From: QAMH01 sp900556425
GTDB taxonomy: Bacteria > Actinomycetota > Coriobacteriia > Coriobacteriales > QAMH01
Assembly: GCA_902475535.1 (NCBI GenBank)
Contig: CABRZR010000003.1
Span: 103,980-167,979, forward strand
DNA length: 64,000 nt
Direction: 5' to 3'
Shown: one piece after another, positions 27,131 to 35,674 of the stretch
Numbering within the stretch: the stretch's first letter is position 1
Layout: each line of letters opens with the position of its first letter
The notes under the pieces: model-generated
Seen by the model: only the letters and a program-made list of their open reading frames with translations
Database searches by the model: none
What the model was told of the DNA's origin: nothing
Made by a program: the position numbers and the translations under genes

Positions 27131-27943
27131 TTAGAGCTCGAACATCTCGATAACTCCAACGTTTTGGTCTACATCGACAGTCGATGTCTCGACGAGGCGT
27201 GTGGTGTATCCATCGGCACTCACGTAGAGGTTGTACTCGGCAGGCTCTATTTGATGGAACCAAAAGTCACCGAACTCATCCGTCTCGGTTTCGAGCAGCT
27301 CCTGCGTTTCCTTGTTCTGGAGCTGGACCTTCGCGCCAATGACGACTTCATCGGCATTGAGGTCAACGGCGATGCCTCCCACGAAGCGCTTGGGAAGATT
27401 TAAGTAGGCCATGCTCGGCTTGGTGTCTGCTTCCGGATTGATAGACTCGACTCGATCTGAAATCGCATCGATTTCTTCCTCGTCAACATACGTAAGAGCA
27501 CCGGGACCGCATACCTCGACACAGCGAGGCGCCGACCAGCCGTCGTCCAGCAGATGGGCGCAACCGGTACATTTCTGCGGAAGATTCAGCTCCGCATTCC
27601 AATAGACGGCGTTGAATGGACATGCGTCGACAAGCTCCTTCATTCCCACAGCCTTAGCCGGGTCAATGATGACCTTACCGTCTTCGCGACGATACACGGC
27701 TTCGGGTGCCAGCTTGATAAGTGCACACTCCTTGCAATGTTGGCACATATGCACGATGTAGGAGACGCGCACCTTGGGAACAGTTCCACGCTCACGCTCT
27801 TCGACGCGACACCAAAACTGTCCCGTATCCGGCTGCGATTTGGCAATGGGAGACCAATCGTTACCGCAATGTTCATCCTTACAGGCAATTTGGCAGTTGT
27901 AGCAACCGTTGCAACGGGCATGATCAAACTTGATTACCTTCAT
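27131..27943 (-). CDS. Fe-S electron-transfer subunit of a transhydroxylase/dehydroxylase-like molybdoenzyme
   Basis: A 270-residue ferredoxin-like subunit with two parts. Residues 1-180 carry twelve cysteines placed as in 4Fe-4S proteins of the DMSO reductase family (11, 14, 17, 21; 67, 70, 73; 108; 125, 128; 141, 145), enough for three clusters; a fourth set is incomplete. Residues about 188-270 (GGIAVDLNADEVVIGAKVQL onward) form a carboxypeptidase-regulatory or transthyretin-like beta domain. This two-part plan and size are those of the small subunit of Pelobacter pyrogallol-phloroglucinol transhydroxylase. Start at ATG 27943 follows AAAGGAG; a longer frame to 28204 is rejected. It follows the catalytic subunit by 19 bases. 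Confidence 0.88.
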   Translation of the reverse strand: MKVIKFDHARCNGCYNCQIACKDEHCGNDWSPIAKSQPDTGQFWCRVEERERGTVPKVRVSYIVHMCQHCKECALIKLAPEAVYRREDGKVIIDPAKAVGMKELVDACPFNAVYWNAELNLPQKCTGCAHLLDDGWSAPRCVEVCGPGALTYVDEEEIDAISDRVESINPEADTKPSMAYLNLPKRFVGGIAVDLNADEVVIGAKVQLQNKETQELLETETDEFGDFWFHQIEPAEYNLYVSADGYTTRLVETSTVDVDQNVGVIEMFEL

Positions 27944-27962
27944 CTCATCTTCTCCTTTGGCG

Positions 27963-30584
27963 TTAGTCGAGGTTGAAACGCGTCTCGGCAATGAGTCCCG
28001 TATCGGGATCATAGGGACGGTTAAACTGCTCGGGATACTTCTTGGCCAAGGCGAAGACGTCCACCTTCTCGCAACCGACGAGATAGCCGCTCGTAACCTC
28101 ACCGGCGCAGTTCTTGGAGGTAACGGCACTCGGAGCAATGAGGTTGTTGGCACCACCGCGATCAAGACCGCCATAGCCAGCAACGATCGTATCGGTGCGA
28201 GCACCGTGATCCTGATAAACGACGCCAGGCATGATACGCTCGGTCACGTAAACGCCGCCCAGGACGCTTCCGCGCTCGTTGAAGATGCGAGCCACATCGC
28301 CGGTCTTGACCCCCATACGCGCCGCATCGACGGGATTTATCCAAAGCGGCTCGTACTTGTAGCCATCCGGGCCGGTAATCTTGCACGTCTGGATCTCGCG
28401 GAACCAGGTGACATCGTCGAATTGTGCGTGAATGCGCCAATGCGGATGATTGCTCACGAGCAGGAAGGGATACTTCTTGGCACGCTCAGACGTAATACGA
28501 TCCTGATGCTCGTCACTTTCCTCGACCCAGCGGGCAATCGGGCCACGTTCCTGGTCATCGGGAAATACCTGAGCAAGCGCTGTTGAGTAGTACTCGAGCA
28601 AACCCGAAGGCGTAGAAAGCGGCGCCAGCGCAGGATTCTCGTAAAACGTTATGAGGCCGGCAGGTTCCTCACCCCACCACGGGCGCGTGGGAATGACGTA
28701 AGACTGGACATCCTTGAATTCCTCGAAGGTCATCTCCTTGGAGGCAACATTCGACTCGAACCCAAGCCTAATCCACTCATCGTCCGAGCGGTCATTCTCG
28801 GAATACCTATCGTAAATGTTCTCGAATGCCGACTCCGTGCCATAAAGATCGTCGAGCCGCTTGGCAACCATCTTGGTGATTTCCATGTCGGAATACGATT
28901 CGCCCATGGGCTCGATGGCGTTCTCCTCGTAGAAAACGACATTGTAAGCGCCATTATCACCATCCGTCGCGATGTCCGTCTCCTCGAATTTGGTATTGAC
29001 GGGCAGCAACATGTCGGCGAAGTTGCAATCGTTTTCCATCCATATGTGCTGGATGAGGTAGAATTCGATGTTGGGGTTGCGCACCGCATCCTGGAAGTTA
29101 TTGCCTCCATTCCAGCACGTTGTCCAGCATGGAGCGTCCGACCAAATCATCTTCACGCCCGCATCACCAGGCAGGGGAAACTCGAAGGGCCCAGTGAACT
29201 GGTCGTCACGCGGCAAGCCGCACGCCAGATGGCTATACCACTGGATGTTATCGCCACTCAAGCCCTGCGGAACCATCGTCTTCGGAATCTGGTTTTCGCG
29301 CCAGATATCCTCGCGGCCGCGATAGGCACCGCCGACATTCGGAATCTCCTCGCCACCGGGAAAGATGTTGACCTCCTTCGAGCTGAAGAGCGCGAAATCA
29401 GTGAACAGAATTTGATTGCAGCCAGGCTGGCCTAGGCCCTGCATGCCAAGGAGCGCGACCTCGAGACGCGCAGGCTCATGACTGAACGCAGCGCGAATGT
29501 AGCTTCCTCCGTTGCAATGGCCGATGGATACGCGATGCGAGGCCCAGTAGCGTGCAAGGGCCTTGATGGTGTAGGACGGGACACCGCAACGAGCCTCTGC
29601 CCACTTGGGAGTCTTGGGAATGCCATCCTCGCCGCCCATGACGTAGAACGCCCAATTCTCAAAACCTACGGAATGGGTACGCAGGTATTCTTCATCGTAC
29701 GTGCCCTCGGTTAGCCATACATAGGCTATGGCAAGCTGAAGCGCGGCATCGGTATTAGGGAGCACCGGAATCCATTTGTCAGCATGTGCCGCATTGGAGT
29801 AGTTCACGTCCGGTGCGATGTGAATCTGCTTTACGCCCAAGTCGGTCAGGAAGTACTGGTAGCGTACCGGCATCTGGCTTCCCCATCCATTTGGCGTCGT
29901 CTCTGGATCGCCGCCCCACATGAACAGGGCATCTGCATTCTCCGCGACGTCAACGGCGAGGTTCGTCTGTACGCAGGTATTGCCGAAGGGGTCCATACCC
30001 CAAATGTGCTTGGCACCCCAATACCAGCCTTCCCAGCTATCAGCCTGACGGCATTGGAATGCGTAGTTTCCGCTTCCAATGCGTGAAAGCAGTCGTGTCT
30101 GGCAGCCATGCGTACCATGCAGGATCTTTGCCTCGCCATGGCCATCGGCCTGTGCGTAAATGGATTCGACACCATAGTCGCTGACGATGCGATGAATCTC
30201 CTTGGCGATGATGTCGAGCGCCTCGTCCCACGAGATGCGCTCGTATCCACTCACGCCACGCGTCTCCGGATGGCGTTCGCCTTCGGGATCCCAATCAACG
30301 CGCTTCATCGGATACAGGATGCGGTTCTTGGAATAGACGCGCTTCTTGTATGCGAGCTGCATGGGTGTCAACGTAGTCTTCGTGCCTGGCTCAAAAACCT
30401 TGTCATCGACGACAATCTGCCACGGATTCAATCGATCCATGCTGCCCGTACTATCAAAGTGATAGGGACGGATGCGCGTGACCTTGCTCTTGTCCTCGGG
30501 CACATCCACATCGCAGATGTTCGACACGAGGCCCGTAGCGCAGAATCCTATTCCCTTGTGCACCGTTTTCTCTGTCTTGCTCAA
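27963..30584 (-). CDS. Molybdopterin (bis-MGD) oxidoreductase catalytic subunit, pyrogallol transhydroxylase/catechol dehydroxylase-like
   Basis: An 873-residue DMSO-reductase-family protein. No Tat signal and no N-terminal 4Fe-4S cysteine motif are present, so it should be cytoplasmic and rely on the partner subunit for electrons. Blocks YPMKRVDWDPEGERHPETRG, YERISWDEALDII, ADSWEGWYWG (Asp182-Ser183-Trp184; the equivalent Ser is the Mo ligand in transhydroxylase as I recall it), His149 in ADGHGEAK, and the C-terminal DGYKYEPLWINPVDAARMGV plus NERGSVL recall transhydroxylase alpha (about 875 residues). The start is the TTG at 30584 with GGGGAG 7 bases upstream; the TTG at 30602 lies within that SD region. 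Reduction or hydroxyl transfer on a polyphenol is inferred; the substrate is unknown. Confidence 0.88.
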   Translation of the reverse strand: MSKTEKTVHKGIGFCATGLVSNICDVDVPEDKSKVTRIRPYHFDSTGSMDRLNPWQIVVDDKVFEPGTKTTLTPMQLAYKKRVYSKNRILYPMKRVDWDPEGERHPETRGVSGYERISWDEALDIIAKEIHRIVSDYGVESIYAQADGHGEAKILHGTHGCQTRLLSRIGSGNYAFQCRQADSWEGWYWGAKHIWGMDPFGNTCVQTNLAVDVAENADALFMWGGDPETTPNGWGSQMPVRYQYFLTDLGVKQIHIAPDVNYSNAAHADKWIPVLPNTDAALQLAIAYVWLTEGTYDEEYLRTHSVGFENWAFYVMGGEDGIPKTPKWAEARCGVPSYTIKALARYWASHRVSIGHCNGGSYIRAAFSHEPARLEVALLGMQGLGQPGCNQILFTDFALFSSKEVNIFPGGEEIPNVGGAYRGREDIWRENQIPKTMVPQGLSGDNIQWYSHLACGLPRDDQFTGPFEFPLPGDAGVKMIWSDAPCWTTCWNGGNNFQDAVRNPNIEFYLIQHIWMENDCNFADMLLPVNTKFEETDIATDGDNGAYNVVFYEENAIEPMGESYSDMEITKMVAKRLDDLYGTESAFENIYDRYSENDRSDDEWIRLGFESNVASKEMTFEEFKDVQSYVIPTRPWWGEEPAGLITFYENPALAPLSTPSGLLEYYSTALAQVFPDDQERGPIARWVEESDEHQDRITSERAKKYPFLLVSNHPHWRIHAQFDDVTWFREIQTCKITGPDGYKYEPLWINPVDAARMGVKTGDVARIFNERGSVLGGVYVTERIMPGVVYQDHGARTDTIVAGYGGLDRGGANNLIAPSAVTSKNCAGEVTSGYLVGCEKVDVFALAKKYPEQFNRPYDPDTGLIAETRFNLD

Positions 30585-30638
30585 AGCTCTCTCCCCTCTC
30601 AATCATTCACGAGTTTCAAAATGAACACACCGAGTCAA

Positions 30639-30827
30639 TCACTCGTTAAACTCGCCCTTGATGAAGTAATCGCCGGAATCAGAGATGTCGCTTGCCCCCT
30701 CGAACCCGGGGACTCCCTGCGGTGGCGTCGGCGGCGTGAGTCCGGCCATTACCGACCACTTCCTTCCTTTGGGGTTTCGCTTGGGTAGCTTGCCCCTTTT
30801 GGTTGTGAACACACTGTCCTCGAACAT
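30639..30827 (-). CDS. Small protein preceding the molybdoenzyme genes
   Basis: A 62-residue ORF of unknown function. Its ATG at 30827 has an excellent AAGGAGGG Shine-Dalgarno 5 bases upstream, better than that of the enzyme subunit 54 bases downstream. The first 25 residues are strongly basic (KRGKLPKRNPKGRK), the middle is Pro/Gly-rich (LTPPTPPQGVPGFEG) and the end is acidic (SDISDSGDYFIKGEFNE). No Cys, no membrane segment and no signal peptide. It might be a chaperone-like, regulatory or leader peptide for the operon, but nothing in it identifies a family. The translation signal and the operon position are the evidence for expression. Confidence 0.7.
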   Translation of the reverse strand: MFEDSVFTTKRGKLPKRNPKGRKWSVMAGLTPPTPPQGVPGFEGASDISDSGDYFIKGEFNE

Positions 30828-30895
30828 GTGACCCTCCTTCGTATCTACCTATGGAGAACACGGGCTTACCCTTCTTCCATCGTAGAAAGCGCACG

Positions 30896-30973
30896 CATGC
30901 CAAGACAGGGGGCAAAAAAACGACCCACGGACAAACATGCAGGTCGCGACTGAATCAACTATTCGATTTTGGA
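30896..30973 (-). promoter_or_regulatory. Upstream element A of the molybdoenzyme operon, matching element B at 35675
   Basis: This 78-bp stretch upstream of the small ORF aligns without gaps to 35675-35752. The best blocks (plus strand) are ATGCAGGTC, TGAAT, TTCGA and TTTGGA, at identical spacing, and CAGGGGGCA versus CAGAGGGCA farther left. The gene-proximal end is about 70 bases from the ATG at 30827. By position it should hold an operator and promoter; I could not assign -35 and -10 hexamers with confidence. Confidence 0.6.
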
Positions 30974-30991
30974 TGCAGGTGGCCCATGCGA

Positions 30992-31900
30992 TCAGCCGGT
31001 GATGGATGCAAACGCCTTCTTCAAATAGGTGATGATATGTGCCCGGCTATATGATTGCTCTGATTCCTTGAGCCAGAAGAGCTTGAGCGGGACAGTGAAG
31101 CCGGATTCTTCCTCTTCCTGCACGCTGAGGAATCGGATGCGATCACCGTAATTCGAACGGTTATGCTCCATGACCATTCCAATACCCGTGCCTGCCTCGA
31201 CGTTTAAGAGCATGGTTTCCACATCGTCGAACCGCGGATGGTTATTGTATCCGGATAATTCTCCAAAAAGCGCTTTGAGATGATCCCGTACTACGGGCAT
31301 GTAATCCAAACTCGGCCCCATCATGACCTCGCCTTCCAAGTCGACAAGTTTCACTTTGTCAAAAGCGGCAAGCGGATGCTTCTTGCTAACGGCCAGAAGA
31401 AGTCGTTCCTCCTTGAGCAACAGCGAATTGCATTGGTTTTCGAATGCGTCGTCCTGCGCGATTGTCACAGCCGCATCGATGCTGCGGTCGAGCAATGCCG
31501 TTTCTATTTCGGCTAATGACAGCGAGACGGGCTTGACCTTGAAATGCGACGCCTTGCGCTTCATCCATGCATTGAGGGATTTGATGTACGACCGCGCGGC
31601 CGGCAGCCAGTAGCCGAGGACAACCTGCTGCTCTGCCCCGTGTTTTATGGCGTCGACGCGTTCCACTGCAGCCAGGTACTCGTTTACGATAACACGCGCA
31701 TCACGCGCGAACGACATGCCGCAACGGGTCAATTCGGGAGGATTACTCGGACGCTTGACGAGTTCGGCGCCCAGTTCGGTTTCGATTGCCGCTATGTGCT
31801 TGCTCAGACCGGATTGCGACACATGGCTCAGGACAGCGGCTTCCGAAAAACTTCGGGTGTCGACCAATGCCAGGAATTCTTCAAGATGCTCTATTCTCAT
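30992..31900 (-). CDS. LysR family transcriptional regulator
   Basis: A 302-residue LysR-type regulator. The N-terminal winged helix-turn-helix is MRIEHLEEFLALVDTRSFSEAAVLSHVSQSGLSKHIAAIETELGAELVKR (residues 1-50), followed by a linker helix and an effector-binding domain from about residue 90 (QQVVLGYWLPAARSYIKSL). ATG 31900 is the family start; an open frame to 32071 adds 57 residues with no support. It lies between two operons that carry similar upstream elements, and is itself on the minus strand ending 19 bases from element A. The likely role is effector-dependent control of the two enzyme operons. Confidence 0.92.
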   Translation of the reverse strand: MRIEHLEEFLALVDTRSFSEAAVLSHVSQSGLSKHIAAIETELGAELVKRPSNPPELTRCGMSFARDARVIVNEYLAAVERVDAIKHGAEQQVVLGYWLPAARSYIKSLNAWMKRKASHFKVKPVSLSLAEIETALLDRSIDAAVTIAQDDAFENQCNSLLLKEERLLLAVSKKHPLAAFDKVKLVDLEGEVMMGPSLDYMPVVRDHLKALFGELSGYNNHPRFDDVETMLLNVEAGTGIGMVMEHNRSNYGDRIRFLSVQEEEESGFTVPLKLFWLKESEQSYSRAHIITYLKKAFASITG

Positions 31901-32141
31901 TATTTCCAACTTCCCTACCAAACGATAGCTGTAACGCCAGATGAAGATGACACGGACTTGGCGCAATCCAGACTTCACTGATCTTCTGGTAAACCATGGG
32001 AAACGTTGCATCGAATATCGGCAGAACGTCCACAGCAGCAGCCCTATGCAAGCACTCATGCTCCTTTGCATTCTACAGGATGCGCGAAAAGCTCATAGCA
32101 AAAAGCGCCTGCGCACCTCTGGCAGGCATGCAGACGCTTTG

Positions 32142-32147
32142 ATTATA
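32142..32147 (-). promoter_or_regulatory. Candidate -10 box for the lysR gene, in the 31901-32232 gap
   Basis: On the minus strand a perfect TATAAT occurs at 32147-32142, with TTCATA 17 bases upstream as a poor -35. It would give a leader of about 235 bases before the lysR ATG. The rest of the 332-base gap 31901-32232 shows no further ORF, repeat or hairpin that I trust. Confidence 0.4.
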
Positions 32148-32232
32148 GGCGAATTATGGGCTGATATGAACGTGACGCGCTCGAGCACCTACATCATCGG
32201 CATAAGGACATCATCGTACCAGTCGACATAGA

Positions 32233-32760
32233 TCATGCGTGCGTCTGATCAATGGGCTCGTCGGCTTCTGGAGCATAACCGCAAATGATGTTCGTGACGG
32301 GATCGTACAGAGTTGTGAGAACCATGCCCACGGTCAGAATGATGATTATTGCCGGCAACATGGCAAAGTCCATGGAGCTAAACCAGCAAAATATCACGAG
32401 AAACATGACTGGAATCATGTTGAACCACGTCTTCATCGTCAGGCGCAAATGGAAAGCGAGCATCACAATCGTACCGAAGAAGATTGCGCAGAAGAATCCG
32501 AGTGGGAGGATTCCCGTTTGCTCGGTCACGAAGTTGCAGAGGAAAAACATCGCGAATGCCCATACCCAACCTGCGAGCTCGCTGCAGCACATCGCCGGAA
32601 TATCGCGGAACTTATGCTGAACGCAATTCGCAACGGTAAACCCGGCGAAAAGAACGTAAACCAATTGCGGGTACCCCGCGAGGACAACGCCAACGCTACC
32701 CAACCCACACAATGCGGCCTGGATAAGGATGTTGACGATCATGCGTTTGTCAAATTTCAT
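32233..32760 (-). CDS. Small integral membrane protein (DUF1097-like)
   Basis: A 175-residue protein with about six hydrophobic helices (ILIQAALCGLGSVGVVLAGY, VWAFAMFFLCNFV, GFFCAIFFGTIVMLAFHL and others) and a short acidic tail PEADEPIDQTHA. Size and layout resemble the DUF1097/YczE-like inner-membrane families, but the match is by architecture only. ATG 32760 follows AGGAG at 10 bases. It is the last gene after the MBL-fold and flavoenzyme genes, separated from the latter by a terminator-like hairpin, so it may be expressed at a lower level. Transport or membrane docking for the pathway is possible; no function can be assigned. Confidence 0.7.
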   Translation of the reverse strand: MKFDKRMIVNILIQAALCGLGSVGVVLAGYPQLVYVLFAGFTVANCVQHKFRDIPAMCCSELAGWVWAFAMFFLCNFVTEQTGILPLGFFCAIFFGTIVMLAFHLRLTMKTWFNMIPVMFLVIFCWFSSMDFAMLPAIIIILTVGMVLTTLYDPVTNIICGYAPEADEPIDQTHA

Positions 32761-32783
32761 CAGTATTCAACTCCTAGAGAAAA

Positions 32784-32813
32784 GCCGGCATGCAAGCGGA
32801 ATCGCATGCCGGC
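32784..32813 (-). terminator. Intrinsic terminator between flavoenzyme and membrane protein genes
   Basis: GCCGGCATGC (32784-32793) pairs perfectly with 32804-32813 around a 10-base loop; in minus-strand RNA the hairpin is followed by UUUUCUCU. It falls between the flavoenzyme stop (32825) and the ATG of the membrane protein (32760), so it should attenuate read-through. Confidence 0.8.
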
Positions 32814-32824
32814 AACAAAAGGTG

Positions 32825-34753
32825 TTAGGCGTAATAGCCGGCTTGCAGTCCTTCTTCGCCCGCAATGAGCGCATCTCGCGGTTCCACGGCATCGCCAATG
32901 ACAACAAGTGCGTCGCCGAGATCGGAAAGCTCCGCCACTAGTTCGTTACGTGATTCGTAGCCCATTGCAATAACAATCCAATCGGCAGGCTGAAGGGTCT
33001 CGTTGCCTTCATGGGAAAGCACAACGCCTTCATCCGTTATCTCGACGATTTGCCGTCCGAGGAGAAAATGCACCCAATGCTCCTCGCAGAACCGGCGCAG
33101 CGGAATCTGGCGGGCACCCTCTCTATCGGCTATGGCATACCGTCGCGCGACAACCGTTATGTCGCCGCGCTCCAAATCGGCAAGATGTGCAGCGGTCTCG
33201 ACTCCATTGGAACCGCCACCAAGGATGACGATCCGGCCCTCCGGATTCCTCGTCCCTCGCAGAATCTCCTCGGGGTAAATGACATGAGGCTTATCAATAC
33301 CCTTAATGTCTGGCACCTTTGGAGCAGCGCCTGTGGCAATGATGACCTTGTCGGCGCCAAACGCGCGGATATCCGCGGCGGTAGCCGGTTTTTCAAGTTC
33401 GACGTTCACGCTATTACGATCAACTTCGCCAACGAGATACCGCAGGTAGGTAATGTAATTGCCCTTTGCGGGCGGATAGCACGCCGCAATGAACTGGCCA
33501 CCCAGGCCACTGTCTGCCTCCCATAACGTCACATCATGGCCACGTCTTGCGGCGGCTATGGCAGCCTGCATTCCCGCAATTCCACCGCCGACGACCAGAA
33601 CGCGTTTCGTAGGATTGGCTCTTTCATAGGTGAGTTCGTATTCGCGCCCGACGCCAGGGTTTACGAGACAACGAACGGGAATTTGGCAAATCGAAGCAGA
33701 AGTGCAGCCTTGCAGACAACCGATGCAGTAGTTTATTTCGTCGAGCCTCTCCTCACATGCCTTTTCGGGCATATGAGGATCTGCAAGAGAGCCGCGCGCG
33801 ATGCCGACCATGTCACAGTATCCCATGTCGATTAGCTGATCAGCCATCATGGGGTCATTGATGCGATTGACGCCGAGGACGGGGATATCAACGATCTTCT
33901 TGAGCTCTGCGGCGTTTCCGATAGTCCATGCGTTTGGCAAAAACGACGTCGCGACTTGGCCGGCAATATGGGAACTATAGACGCCGTTCGAGCAATTGAT
34001 GGCATCCATTCCCCATTCCTCGAACATCTTTGCAATCATTCTCGATTCAGCAATGGCGCGCCCCGATGCCGTCTCCTCGACTGCCGAAAAGCGCACGGTA
34101 ACGGGGAAATCTGGTCCGACGGCACAGCGCACTTCGTCGTATACCTCATGCGCAAAGCGCATGCGGTTGGTGAAGCAACCACCATATTCATCGGTTCGCT
34201 TGTTCTCGTAAAATGACATGAATCCGGCTATGAGATATCCATTACCCGCATGGATTTCGACACCGTCAAAACCCGCTTCTTTAGCACGCTTTGCCGCAGC
34301 ACCGAAATCCCGGGCAATCTGATGAATCTCTTCGATGGTCAGCTCACGAGGCATCTCTCGATTCCAGGGACTTGGAATGGGCGACGGTGCGACAGGCTGC
34401 ATTCCGCCATTCACGTCATGGCTTGCCTGACGTCCGGCATGATAGAGCTGGCAGAACACCTTGGCACCATGTGCATGCACGGCATCTGTCATCGCCCTGT
34501 GGCCCTCGATTTGATCATCGCAATACAGACCCGCAACGTGCCTGTAACCTCCGGCGTTACGATTGACCGCATAGTCTTCCGTGATGATAAGCCCATAGCC
34601 GCCCTTCGCCTTCTCTTCATGATATTTGACGTAGCGATCGGTGGCGTATCCCTCATCAGTGCATAAGCTCACGACCATGGCCGTGACGGCCATCCTGTTC
34701 GGAATGGTGCAACCGTTGATGGCAATCGGAGTAAAAAGCTTGTTGTATTTCAT
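32825..34753 (-). CDS. Old Yellow Enzyme-type FMN/4Fe-4S/FAD reductase (dienoyl-CoA or isoflavone reductase-like)
   Basis: A 642-residue NADH:flavin oxidoreductase. Residues 1-335 are the FMN TIM barrel (CQLYHAGRQAS, GVEIHAGNGYLIAGFMS, NKRTDEYGG), near 340-365 is the CxxCx3Cx11C cluster motif (CIGCLQGC then CLVNP), and 385-642 bind FAD and NAD(P)H (VLVVGGGIAGMQAA). 2,4-Dienoyl-CoA reductase, BaiCD-type enzymes and bacterial daidzein reductase share this plan and length. ATG 34753 has GGGAG 5 bases upstream; a GTG at 34759 overlaps it. It reduces an activated C=C bond; which one is unknown. Located 9 bases after the MBL-fold gene, in an operon whose upstream element matches that of the molybdoenzyme. 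Confidence 0.9.
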   Translation of the reverse strand: MKYNKLFTPIAINGCTIPNRMAVTAMVVSLCTDEGYATDRYVKYHEEKAKGGYGLIITEDYAVNRNAGGYRHVAGLYCDDQIEGHRAMTDAVHAHGAKVFCQLYHAGRQASHDVNGGMQPVAPSPIPSPWNREMPRELTIEEIHQIARDFGAAAKRAKEAGFDGVEIHAGNGYLIAGFMSFYENKRTDEYGGCFTNRMRFAHEVYDEVRCAVGPDFPVTVRFSAVEETASGRAIAESRMIAKMFEEWGMDAINCSNGVYSSHIAGQVATSFLPNAWTIGNAAELKKIVDIPVLGVNRINDPMMADQLIDMGYCDMVGIARGSLADPHMPEKACEERLDEINYCIGCLQGCTSASICQIPVRCLVNPGVGREYELTYERANPTKRVLVVGGGIAGMQAAIAAARRGHDVTLWEADSGLGGQFIAACYPPAKGNYITYLRYLVGEVDRNSVNVELEKPATAADIRAFGADKVIIATGAAPKVPDIKGIDKPHVIYPEEILRGTRNPEGRIVILGGGSNGVETAAHLADLERGDITVVARRYAIADREGARQIPLRRFCEEHWVHFLLGRQIVEITDEGVVLSHEGNETLQPADWIVIAMGYESRNELVAELSDLGDALVVIGDAVEPRDALIAGEEGLQAGYYA

Positions 34754-34762
34754 CGTCACTCC

Positions 34763-35608
34763 CTACCTAAGCTGATAACGCGCGGCATTTCCATCCTGCA
34801 TCGTGGGTGTCTTTGAGTTTTCGGTGGCATAGCTATGGCGCATAATTACATGTGAGATGTCGTCATTCGCCAGCTCCATTATGCGCGGGTATGCCATCAT
34901 GGCCTGATACTCGCTGCCGGCGCATTCCGCTTGCCACAGATAGTGGTCTGCGACATCGGGAATACCCATGATGTGGGCTTCTCGCGTCGCGAGGTCACCA
35001 ACGTCAACATAGTCCCCGTCGAGAGTATGCACCACGACAAGCTGGTCACGGACAGAGTGACAGTTATCCATGGCAATCACGTCGATACCAGGCAGCAGTT
35101 CCTTGACATCCCCATCAAGCAAAGTCATGCGACCTTCGTTGACAAGCTCGCGCGCGCGTTTCAGATCGTTCTCGTCAGCGACGGCTGGCATGAGCATTGG
35201 TGCCATCTTTGGATCAGAGGCGATATTCTCCCAGGCTTCGAGCTCTGCTCTCTGGATATAGAAGTGCGCATTCGGAAAAAGCTCGAGGGCACCGATGTGA
35301 TCCATGTGCGCATGTGTCAGCACGACGTCGGTCACATCTCCCGGTGCAATATCAGCAAGGGCCAAAGCATCCAGAACGTCATCCATCGTATCGCCCGCAT
35401 TGAGCATCTCGAAAGTAGCTTGCTTGCCCGAATCATTCATGTTCGATCCGGTATCGACGAGAACGATTCTGTCACCATCGCGCAAGACCGTGATGCCAAA
35501 TGAATTGGAAGTCATCTCGCCCTGCATATACCTGCCGTTGTATACCCAGTCCGCAGGTAACCCCGCATTTCCAAAGATGAGTACGTCGATTTCGTAATCT
35601 ACCCTCAT
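34763..35608 (-). CDS. Metallo-beta-lactamase-fold hydrolase (lactonase-like)
   Basis: A 281-residue MBL-fold protein with the dinuclear metal set: His99, His101, Asp103 and His104 in THAHMDHIG, His184 in DNCHSVRDQL, Asp205 in VDVGDLA and His258 in IMRHSY. The opening DVLIFGNAGLPADWVYNGRYMQ and lack of a leader point to a cytoplasmic N-acyl-homoserine-lactonase-like subgroup; such enzymes often hydrolyse lactones or cyclic esters. ATG 35608 follows GAGGAGGA at about 4 bases; an open frame to 35635 is unsupported. First gene of the operon with the flavoenzyme. Ring-opening of a reduced aromatic or lactone product is a plausible inference, not proven. Confidence 0.85.
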   Translation of the reverse strand: MRVDYEIDVLIFGNAGLPADWVYNGRYMQGEMTSNSFGITVLRDGDRIVLVDTGSNMNDSGKQATFEMLNAGDTMDDVLDALALADIAPGDVTDVVLTHAHMDHIGALELFPNAHFYIQRAELEAWENIASDPKMAPMLMPAVADENDLKRARELVNEGRMTLLDGDVKELLPGIDVIAMDNCHSVRDQLVVVHTLDGDYVDVGDLATREAHIMGIPDVADHYLWQAECAGSEYQAMMAYPRIMELANDDISHVIMRHSYATENSKTPTMQDGNAARYQLR

Positions 35609-35674
35609 GCTGATCCTCCTCATACTTGCTAGCAAATCTCATACGGACCCTGAATACAAGATACGTTCGCCAGT

